The notes under the pieces were generated by a model, which saw only the letters and a list, made by a program, of their open reading frames with translations, searched no databases and was not told the origin of the DNA. Below, one piece after another: positions 1-5,427 of a stretch of DNA of 6,382 nucleotides; positions within the stretch are counted from its first letter, which is position 1; every line of letters starts with the position of its first letter. The stretch is from Fidelibacterota bacterium (GTDB lineage: Bacteria > Fidelibacterota > UBA2242). The DNA is taken from positions 1 to 6,382 of the forward strand of contig JAUSPJ010000290.1 in the NCBI GenBank assembly GCA_030655795.1, in the 5' to 3' direction. A program made the translations under genes and the position numbers.

Positions 1-207
1 TATTCCGATGGGACGCTCGGACTCGATGAATTGCAGGTATTCAAAGGTTTTTTGAGATTCCCGAATAATTCCTTCCGAACTGACAAACTCGGTAAAGACG
101 AAACCGATGCCCTTTTCTTTACATATTTGACGAAAGGGAGAATTCGTATAGCCTGCCATTGGAGCAAGAAAAACGGGTGTTTTTATTGAGAGATTGTCAA
201 TTTTCAT
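1..207 (-). CDS. dus: tRNA-dihydrouridine synthase (Dus family), N-terminal part, cut by the window edge
   Basis: The first 69 codons are visible, starting at the ATG at 207 and running off the left edge. Dus enzymes are FMN-dependent TIM-barrel proteins that reduce specific uridines of tRNA to dihydrouridine with NAD(P)H. The family's N-terminal signature is present: APMAGYTNSPFR at residues 15-26 (first barrel strand and FMN-phosphate region), followed by TEFVSSEGI at 39-47, equivalent to the usual TEMVSA-type strand 2. It ends in the window at ERPIGI, which normally leads into QLFG. The catalytic cysteine lies beyond the edge, so activity cannot be judged. The subtype (DusA, DusB or DusC) is not resolved. 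No Shine-Dalgarno sequence precedes the ATG. The gene is divergent from rpmB. Family assignment is confident. Confidence 0.9.
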   Translation of the reverse strand, partial: MKIDNLSIKTPVFLAPMAGYTNSPFRQICKEKGIGFVFTEFVSSEGIIRESQKTFEYLQFIESERPIGI

Positions 208-333
208 TAATTAAATATAGCCAAATTACTGTTGATCGACCAGTTCATTAAGTAAAGATAAATATGTGGAAAAGAATTGACATTCATAAGAATTATCGCC
301 AAATTCCACGGGTTTTTTTTAAGGAGTTCAATC
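208..333. promoter_or_regulatory. Divergent dus/rpmB intergenic region, probable promoters
   Basis: This 126-bp AT-rich stretch separates two divergent starts, so it must hold or border the promoters of both genes. On the plus strand there is a perfect TTGACA at 277-282, but no good TATAAT-like hexamer 16-18 bases downstream. A weaker plus-strand alternative is TTGATC at 232-237 followed by the AT-rich 253-265. On the minus strand, TATATT at 219-214 resembles a -10 box only seven bases before the dus ATG, with a poor -35. An eight-T run (313-320) sits just before the rpmB Shine-Dalgarno. That promoters lie here is safe; the exact boxes are uncertain. Confidence 0.45.
321..326 (+). promoter_or_regulatory. 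Shine-Dalgarno of rpmB
   Basis: AAGGAG lies seven bases before the ATG at 334. This strong site fixes the rpmB start and excludes the longer open frame that reaches back to a TTG at 277. Confidence 0.85.
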
Positions 334-525
334 ATGTCAAAAGTATGTGAAATATGTGGCAAAAAGCCAATCTACGGAAACAGTGTCAGTCATGCTCATA
401 ACAAGACCCGGCGCCGTTGGGAGCCGAACTTGAAAAAAATGAGAATAGAACTGGATGGTTCCATTCGTACCGCAAAAGTTTGTACCTCATGTATTAAAAG
501 TGATCACGTGAAAAAAGCGGTCTAA
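334..525 (+). CDS. rpmB: 50S ribosomal protein L28
   Basis: L28 is a small basic protein of the large ribosomal subunit. This one has 63 residues, normal for the family. It begins MSKVCEICGKKP and contains the characteristic NKTRRRWEPNL stretch (residues 23-33) that contacts 23S rRNA. Two cysteine pairs, C5/C8 and C50/C53, form the zinc-ribbon (C+) version of L28 rather than the cysteine-free version found in E. coli. The start at 334 is supported by AAGGAG seven bases upstream and by alignment to the usual L28 N-terminus. The gene is monocistronic here, with a strong terminator 25 bases after the stop codon; rpmG does not follow it. It converges on ftsZ. Confidence 0.97.
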   Translation: MSKVCEICGKKPIYGNSVSHAHNKTRRRWEPNLKKMRIELDGSIRTAKVCTSCIKSDHVKKAV

Positions 526-540
526 AGAACTTTTCATTTG

Positions 541-579
541 AAAAGAGGCGAGCCCCTGTAAAACAGGGGCTCTTTTTTT
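541..579 (+). terminator. Rho-independent terminator of rpmB, possibly shared with ftsZ
   Basis: A perfect 10-bp stem pairs GAGCCCCTGT (550-559) with ACAGGGGCTC (563-572) around an AAA loop. It is followed directly by seven Ts (573-579), and an A-rich stretch (541-544) lies on the 5' side. In the plus direction this is a textbook intrinsic terminator for rpmB. On the minus strand the same stem is followed by GCCTCTTTTC, a short offset U-tract, so weaker termination of the ftsZ transcript is plausible. Confidence 0.93.
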
Positions 580-598
580 ATCAGATGTGGAGAGAGAA

Positions 599-1804
599 CT
601 ACTTTTTCATCATCTTTCGCAGAATTGCCGGAATATTTCTGTCATTCATATCGGTCACATTCTCAACAAAACTTTTTTCATTATCCAGGAATGATATTTT
701 CAGTTTTGGTTCAGAATAACAATCGGACTTATATGACGTCTTATCATTTTCACTGTTTCCCAGCGATGATGATATTTCTTCAGCAAAAAGTTCGTCCTTT
801 GATGAAATGATAACCGATTCGGTTTCCCGATAGTGTGGTCTGGAAACACCGCCAAAACCGGTTGCTATAACGGTAATCATTATTTCATCCGTCAGATTTT
901 CATCAATGACAGCGCCAATGATAATATCGGCGTCACTTCCGGCTTCTTCGGTGATAATCTTGCAAGCTTCATCAACTTCAAACAGATTTAGATTTACACC
1001 GCCGGTAACATTGATTAACAGCCCGCTGGCGCCGCTGATACTCATGTCATTAAGAAGAGGACTGGAAATGGCCTGCTGAGCGGCAAGTACTGCCCGTTCA
1101 TCGCCGGTAGCCAGGCCGGTTCCCATGATAGCATCCCCCATATTTTTCATAATCGTTTTCACATCGGCGAAATCAAGATTGATAATACCGTGGCGGTTAA
1201 TCAGATCAGAGATGCCCTTTGTGGCCTGATACAGCACACTGTCAGCTGTTTGAAATGCCTGACGAATGGATGTTTTTCGATCGACAATGCTTAATAAGCG
1301 CTGATTGGGAATGGTGATTAAAGTATCCACGTTTTCCCGTAGTTCACGGATTCCTTCTTCAGCACGCTGCATGCGCTTTGGACCTTCGAAATGAAAGGGC
1401 TTTGTAACAATTCCCACTGTCAGACAGCCTTGCTCCTTGGCTAATTTGGCGATGAGAGGAGAAGCGCCTGTTCCGGTGCCGCCGCCCATGCCGGCAGTGA
1501 TAAATACCATATCAGCGCCGTTGATTGCATTCGATGTCGGCTGGCGATCTGCTTCCATGGCCATTTTCCCTACCTCTTTTACAGCCCCTGCACCGAGGCC
1601 GCGGGTTAAATCTTTTCCGATTTGGATTTTTGTAGGAGCCAAATTATTATCCAAATCCTGTACATCGGTGTTCACTGCAATGAAATCCACACCGGTCAAG
1701 CCGGATTCAATCATCCGGTTAATAGCGTTGCCGCCACCGCCACCGACACCGATGACTTTTAATTTTGCCTGTTGATTCGCTAAGTCGTCAAACTCAAATA
1801 ACAT
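599..1804 (-). CDS. ftsZ: Cell division protein FtsZ
   Basis: FtsZ is the tubulin-like GTPase that polymerises into the cytoplasmic ring at the division site. The protein has 401 residues, a typical length. Visible features in order: glycine-rich nucleotide-binding loop GVGGGGGNAINRM (19-31), NTD at 45-47, tubulin signature GGGTGTG (108-114) contacting the GTP phosphates, and the T7 synergy loop NLDFADV (209-215), whose aspartates 211 and 214 complete the GTPase site of the next subunit. A variable linker of about 60 residues (about 325-388) follows. The C-terminal peptide NIPAILRKMMKK (390-401) matches the conserved tail that binds FtsA. The ATG at 1804 is chosen because GGAGGA sits five bases upstream; a GTG at 1816 would overlap that site. 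The gene lies 22 bp after ftsA and is last in the cluster. Confidence 0.98.
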   Translation of the reverse strand: MLFEFDDLANQQAKLKVIGVGGGGGNAINRMIESGLTGVDFIAVNTDVQDLDNNLAPTKIQIGKDLTRGLGAGAVKEVGKMAMEADRQPTSNAINGADMVFITAGMGGGTGTGASPLIAKLAKEQGCLTVGIVTKPFHFEGPKRMQRAEEGIRELRENVDTLITIPNQRLLSIVDRKTSIRQAFQTADSVLYQATKGISDLINRHGIINLDFADVKTIMKNMGDAIMGTGLATGDERAVLAAQQAISSPLLNDMSISGASGLLINVTGGVNLNLFEVDEACKIITEEAGSDADIIIGAVIDENLTDEIMITVIATGFGGVSRPHYRETESVIISSKDELFAEEISSSLGNSENDKTSYKSDCYSEPKLKISFLDNEKSFVENVTDMNDRNIPAILRKMMKK

Positions 1805-1808
1805 ACTT

Positions 1809-1814
1809 TCCTCC
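1809..1814 (-). promoter_or_regulatory. Shine-Dalgarno of ftsZ
   Basis: On the minus strand GGAGGA precedes the ATG at 1804 with a five-base spacer, in the 22-bp ftsA-ftsZ gap. It is the strongest ribosome site in the dcw part of the window, which fits the high FtsZ copy number relative to FtsA and FtsQ. It decides against the upstream in-frame GTG at 1816. Confidence 0.85.
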
Positions 1815-1826
1815 ACATTTTATTTT

Positions 1827-3089
1827 TTACAAGATATTTTCAGTTATATTTTTTATCCACTTCCAGACTTTTATCAGCCATGTCTCGGAACCGGATAGTT
1901 TTATTTGATTAGAAGTTTTGTCTTTCAGGGCGAATTGCAACATGCCGATCGCGGCAGCATACCGGGGATTGTTTAACTCATCCTCAAATCCGGTATAGCC
2001 GGTGGGAAATCCGATTCGGGCCGGAATATTAAAAATCGACTCGGCCAGTTCTTCGCATCCTTTGATCAATGCCCCGCCGCCGGTCAATACTACCGATTGG
2101 ATTGAAGTGAGCGGAATATCGGCTTTTTTCGATTCCATGTAGGCTTCCCGCAAGATTTCCTCCATTCTCGGCTCGATATATTCGGCCAGTTTTAACAGAG
2201 GAATTTCCCGGGCCGGCCGGTTTCCGATACTGTCGATTTTTATGATGGCTTCTTTATCGACATTTTTTGTAAAACTGTAGCCGTGGTTTTTCTTTATTTT
2301 TTCTGCATATTCCTGGGGAATTCGCAGAAGATAAGCAATATCGCTGGTTACCAGCTGATCACCAAAATTCACGACGCCGGTATGGTGAATGCCACCTTCG
2401 GAATAGACGATTACATCCAGAGTCCCGTTTCCGATATCAACCAGGATTGAACCGGATTCTTTTTCGTCGCGAGTCAGGACACTTTCGGACGAGGCTAATG
2501 AATGCAGGATGAAATTGATAACGGACAATTCCGCATTTTTAAAACAGCGTGTTAAGTTTGAAGCAACGGTTGTGCTGTATGTTGTGATATGAACTTTGAC
2601 TTCAAGCCGACGTCCAAGAAGATTAATTGGATTTTTGATGCCGCTCTGCTCGTCTACTATGAATTCCTGGGGCATGACATGCAGAATTTGACGGTCAACC
2701 GGAAGGGGAACGGCGCGGGTATGTTCAATGACCCGATCGATATCTTCTTTTTCAATTTCCCGGGCTTCGCCAATTCCGCTGCGGGCGTCCCGTGAGATTG
2801 CAATCAGACCTTGCGTATTCATACTGCGGATATGATCGCCGCTGATACTGACATAACAATTTGAAACTGTGGTTCCGGCCACGGTCTCAGCGGCATTGAC
2901 TGCCTGGCTAATGGTACGGCTCAGCTCTTCAATATTGACGACAGCGCCTTTTTTCAAACCTTTAGTCACGACGGTTCCATATCCTTTAATAACTGGGATT
3001 CCGGTTTCAGGATTTAATTCTGCAATTAAGGCACAGGTTTTACTGCTGCCAATATCAATACTGGTGATAAAATGATTTCGTATCTTCAT
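1827..3089 (-). CDS. ftsA: Cell division protein FtsA
   Basis: FtsA is the actin-like ATP-binding protein that tethers FtsZ filaments to the inner membrane and recruits later divisome proteins. The length of 420 residues is normal. The phosphate-1 loop is DIGSSKTCALIAE (12-24). The FtsA-specific 1C domain occupies about 85-165. The phosphate-2 loop is DIGNGTLD (218-225). The adenosine motif is VVLTGGGALIKG (333-344), followed by the family-typical FNIPARIGFP (353-362). The protein ends in an amphipathic, tryptophan-rich helix (about 403-420: TWLIKVWKWIKNI then TENIL), which is the membrane-targeting sequence. AGGA at 3101-3098 lies eight bases before the ATG and overlaps the ftsQ stop codon, suggesting translational coupling. 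One mild oddity is asparagine 221, where the phosphate-2 loop usually has glycine. Confidence 0.97.
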   Translation of the reverse strand: MKIRNHFITSIDIGSSKTCALIAELNPETGIPVIKGYGTVVTKGLKKGAVVNIEELSRTISQAVNAAETVAGTTVSNCYVSISGDHIRSMNTQGLIAISRDARSGIGEAREIEKEDIDRVIEHTRAVPLPVDRQILHVMPQEFIVDEQSGIKNPINLLGRRLEVKVHITTYSTTVASNLTRCFKNAELSVINFILHSLASSESVLTRDEKESGSILVDIGNGTLDVIVYSEGGIHHTGVVNFGDQLVTSDIAYLLRIPQEYAEKIKKNHGYSFTKNVDKEAIIKIDSIGNRPAREIPLLKLAEYIEPRMEEILREAYMESKKADIPLTSIQSVVLTGGGALIKGCEELAESIFNIPARIGFPTGYTGFEDELNNPRYAAAIGMLQFALKDKTSNQIKLSGSETWLIKVWKWIKNITENIL

Positions 3090-3097
3090 TAATTTTA

Positions 3098-3101
3098 TCC
3101 T
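3098..3101 (-). promoter_or_regulatory. Shine-Dalgarno of ftsA
   Basis: AGGA on the minus strand overlaps the end of ftsQ (its TAG occupies 3102-3100) and stands eight bases before the ftsA ATG at 3089. The short core and the overlap suggest that ribosomes finishing ftsQ help start ftsA. Confidence 0.6.
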
Positions 3102-3882
3102 ATGATCGTCTTTCTTTGGCTACAATTTGTTTATTCCAGCGAAGATCAAGATATTGATAATCGCTTAAATGTCGTTTTCCGTTCAGCCGGGTTTGGAAAT
3201 TTGCCAGTATATTCAGTTGTTCAGGCAAACTTTTATTTCCTAAATAGATAGGAGTTCCGCTTTTAACCGTATATAAAATATAGTTATCATTTTTCCAGTG
3301 GTGGATTTCTGATATTTCCGAATACAGGTTCGGCGCCGAATTTAAAATACCGCTGATAACGTAAATAATTTCCTGAACTGATTCGTTAGGGATATAATAT
3401 CCGGGAAAATAATCCAGTGAATCGCTTTCAAAGCCGGATATCACCGGCAAATTTGTCCCCAGTGACCGTTTGGGGATTGGCAGCACGATTCCTTCGGCAT
3501 CGGCCAGAAACAGACCCTTATGACTTATATAACAAATAGGGACACGCTCACTGATAAGAATATTAACATGGCTGGGATAATCCCGGCTGATGGCAGCGGC
3601 TCTGACATAAGGATTTGTTTCAAGTTGTTTTTGGATTGAAGCCAAATTCAGGGATTTAATGCAGGTATCCAGTTGAATATTGGCGATTTGCAGGATTTCA
3701 AGGTCCGTTAAAATTGTGTTGCCCTGTATGTTTACATGGCTAATATCAAAGACATCCGTATAGCTGCACCAGGAGTTGGATCCCCGAATTAATAAGACGA
3801 AAAAGACCGGAAGCAGAATACCAATTCCGATTCGACAGATGATTTTGAAAATGGGGAATTTATCTTTTTGTTCTGTTTTCAT
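3100..3882 (-). CDS. ftsQ: Cell division protein FtsQ (POTRA-domain membrane protein)
   Basis: FtsQ is a low-abundance bitopic membrane protein that links the cytoplasmic ring to the periplasmic FtsB/FtsL part of the divisome. From the ATG at 3882 it has 260 residues. A short cytoplasmic tail is followed by one transmembrane helix (about 13-32, rich in I, L, V and F). A POTRA domain (about 44-113) begins FDISHVNIQGN and includes LETNPYVRAAAISRDYPSHV (87-106). The FtsQ beta-domain follows and ends in YQYLDLRWNKQIVAK (242-256), a match to the family's YLDLRW C-terminal strand. An in-frame TAA at 3903-3901 limits the start to the ATG at 3882 or a TTG at 3894; neither has a recognisable Shine-Dalgarno. 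The ATG is preferred. ftsA follows after 10 bp. Confidence 0.93.
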   Translation of the reverse strand: MKTEQKDKFPIFKIICRIGIGILLPVFFVLLIRGSNSWCSYTDVFDISHVNIQGNTILTDLEILQIANIQLDTCIKSLNLASIQKQLETNPYVRAAAISRDYPSHVNILISERVPICYISHKGLFLADAEGIVLPIPKRSLGTNLPVISGFESDSLDYFPGYYIPNESVQEIIYVISGILNSAPNLYSEISEIHHWKNDNYILYTVKSGTPIYLGNKSLPEQLNILANFQTRLNGKRHLSDYQYLDLRWNKQIVAKERRS

Positions 3883-3910
3883 GATGCTTAACAATTTCTT
3901 TTAGGTAAAC

Positions 3911-4009
3911 CAGGGCTCTCAATTTGAACCATAAGATTAATAATCCGTGAATCCGGATTAATGAGCCAGCAATGTCTATGGTCGCCCCCCGTTGCTTCTG
4001 AGAGCCCTG
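3911..4009. repeat. 99-bp nested inverted-repeat element between murC and ftsQ
   Basis: The element is bounded by a perfect 11-bp inverted repeat, CAGGGCTCTCA (3911-3921) with TGAGAGCCCTG (3999-4009). Inside are ACCATA (3928-3933) with TATGGT (3977-3982), and the hairpin TAATCCG (3941-3947) with CGGATTA (3954-3960) around a six-base loop. All three pairings are nested, so the segment can fold into one long interrupted stem as DNA cruciform or RNA. It fills most of the 147-bp murC-ftsQ gap (3895-4041) and holds no credible reading frame. No T-run follows on either strand, so it is not an intrinsic terminator. It may be a MITE-like or extragenic palindromic repeat, or a structured leader of ftsQ. 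The structure is seen directly; its nature is inference. Confidence 0.65.
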
Positions 4010-4041
4010 ATTGATATCTGCGTAAATCGGGTAAATTGTAC

Positions 4042-5427
4042 TTAATCACTGTTGATTATATCCTTTTGGATTACAGCAAGGATTGAATTAACATCCCCGG
4101 CGCCTAACGTGATTATCATGTCGCCGGGTTTATATAATGAGCGAATTAAGGCAGGAACGTCGGAAAGTTTGTGAATATAATGAACATTTGGAATGCCTTT
4201 TGTCCTGAGAATGCCCTCAATTAATTGTCCGGAAACCCCTGGAATTGGCTTTTCCCGTGCCGGATAGATATCCAGAATGATAATCACGTCAGCCCGTTCC
4301 AGCTCTTCCGCAAATTTCTTGTATAATTTTTGAGTGCGACTGTATAAATGCGGTTGGAAAATGGCAACTACCCGCCGGTTCCAGCCCTGCTTTGCGGCAT
4401 TGAGTGTTGCTTTAATTTCATTGGGGTGGTGCGCGTAGTCGTCGACGAGCATGATGTCGTCATTTTGAAATAAAATCTCAAATCGTCTTTGAACACCTCC
4501 AAAGGATTCAATGGCCTGTTTAATGGTGTTGAAATCGATGCCATATTCCAGGCTGATTGAAATCGCTGCCAGAGCATTCTGAATATTGTGACGACCGGGA
4601 ATTGGTAAATGTGCCGTACCAAGTTTTTCATTGGTATGGAAAACATCAAAGCTGCTTTCGGAATGATGCAGGACAAGGTCTTTTGCATATATTTCAGCCG
4701 TTTCATCGACGGAGTAGGTATCGACAGGGACTGTCAGGTCGGAAAGAATAGTCCGAATATATTCATCATCTCCATTAGCGATGACTTTACCGTAGAATGG
4801 AATTCTGTTGGCAAATTCTATAAATTTTGCCATTAAGTGGTTCATGTCACCATAGATTTCAAGGTGCTCTTCGTCGATAGTAGTGATCAAAACATGGGTT
4901 GGATAAAGTTGCATAAATGAGTGGTCGTATTCATCGGCTTCGACAATTATCGTATCTCCTGAACCAATTCGCACATTCGTATTCAGACCTTTGATTACTC
5001 CGCCGGAGATGATGACCGGATCACGACCTGCTTCTGTAAAAATGTGTCCAACCAGGGAGGTAGTCGTTGTTTTTCCATGAGTTCCGGAAACAGCAATACT
5101 GTTTGGCCGTATTCGTAATATCTCTCCCAGCATTTTTGCCCGTTTAACTGCCGGAATTCCCAGTTCCCGGGCTTTCAGCAGTTCGGGATTATCCGCATTT
5201 ACCGCAGATGTATAAACAACGGCGTCGGCATCTTTTAAATTTTCACGATGGTGGCCGATATAGATTCGGATGCCGCTTTTTTCAAGCCGGGCGATATTAT
5301 CTGAATAACGGGCGTCGGAGCCGGTGATTTTAAAATCCTGGTGATGTAATAACTCGGCAATGCCGCTCATTCCAATACCGCCGATCCCGATAAAATGGAT
5401 TTTTTTCAGTTTACCGAACATCTTCAT
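4042..5427 (-). CDS. murC: UDP-N-acetylmuramate--L-alanine ligase
   Basis: MurC is the cytoplasmic ATP-dependent ligase that adds L-alanine to UDP-MurNAc, the first amino acid of the peptidoglycan stem peptide. The length of 461 residues is normal, and all three Mur-ligase domains are complete. The N-terminal Rossmann-type domain has HFIGIGGIGMSGIAELL (11-27), binding the UDP substrate. The central ATPase domain has the P-loop GTHGKTTTT (115-123), the Mg-binding acidic motif EADEYDHSF (163-171) and PGRHNIQNALAA (277-288). The C-terminal domain has DDYAHHPNEI (329-338) and FQPHLYSRT (357-365). The GIGGIGMSG motif and DYAHHP favour MurC over MurD, MurE or MurF. The start overlaps murG by 17 bases without a clear Shine-Dalgarno; an ATG at 5421 is an alternative. 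The close relative Mpl is less likely, given the place between murG and ftsQ. Confidence 0.97.
   Translation of the reverse strand: MKMFGKLKKIHFIGIGGIGMSGIAELLHHQDFKITGSDARYSDNIARLEKSGIRIYIGHHRENLKDADAVVYTSAVNADNPELLKARELGIPAVKRAKMLGEILRIRPNSIAVSGTHGKTTTTSLVGHIFTEAGRDPVIISGGVIKGLNTNVRIGSGDTIIVEADEYDHSFMQLYPTHVLITTIDEEHLEIYGDMNHLMAKFIEFANRIPFYGKVIANGDDEYIRTILSDLTVPVDTYSVDETAEIYAKDLVLHHSESSFDVFHTNEKLGTAHLPIPGRHNIQNALAAISISLEYGIDFNTIKQAIESFGGVQRRFEILFQNDDIMLVDDYAHHPNEIKATLNAAKQGWNRRVVAIFQPHLYSRTQKLYKKFAEELERADVIIILDIYPAREKPIPGVSGQLIEGILRTKGIPNVHYIHKLSDVPALIRSLYKPGDMIITLGAGDVNSILAVIQKDIINSD

Noticed and set aside
277..333. An N-terminal extension of L28 by 19 residues from a TTG at 277
   Set aside because: The extra residues are not L28-like, the TTG coincides with a TTGACA promoter-like hexamer, and the ATG at 334 has a strong Shine-Dalgarno.
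625..1775. Plus-strand open frames inside ftsZ, including a proline/alanine-rich one at 1437-1775
   Set aside because: They are antisense shadows of the conserved FtsZ frame; the proline-rich stretch is the complement of the glycine-rich GTP-binding motifs.
1805..1816. A longer FtsZ starting at GTG 1816 (four extra residues)
   Set aside because: That start would overlap the GGAGGA site, which is ideally placed for the ATG at 1804.
2589..3075. Plus-strand open frames inside ftsA
   Set aside because: They are antisense to a complete, motif-bearing FtsA, with no ribosome site and no recognisable protein.
3941..3960. The hairpin TAATCCG/CGGATTA as a murC terminator
   Set aside because: The stem is AT-rich and short, and no T-run follows it on the minus strand.
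3985..3990. Six-C run (and the eight-T run at 313-320) as phase-variable tracts
   Set aside because: Both are short, lie outside coding frames and outside any clear promoter spacer, and sit beside housekeeping genes.
3904..4035. Target-site duplication of an inserted element: GGTAAA at 3904-3909 and 4030-4035
   Set aside because: The left copy is next to the outer repeat but the right copy is 20 bp away from it, and six AT-rich bases can match by chance. It is not good evidence for insertion.
3895..4041. A decayed murB or ddl gene in the murC-ftsQ gap
   Set aside because: At 147 bp the gap is too short, and no fragment reads as MurB or Ddl in any frame I checked. Inverted repeats account for most of it.
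4368..4836. Extra open frames on both strands inside murC
   Set aside because: They lie wholly within the conserved MurC frame, have low-complexity or random-looking composition and no initiation signals.
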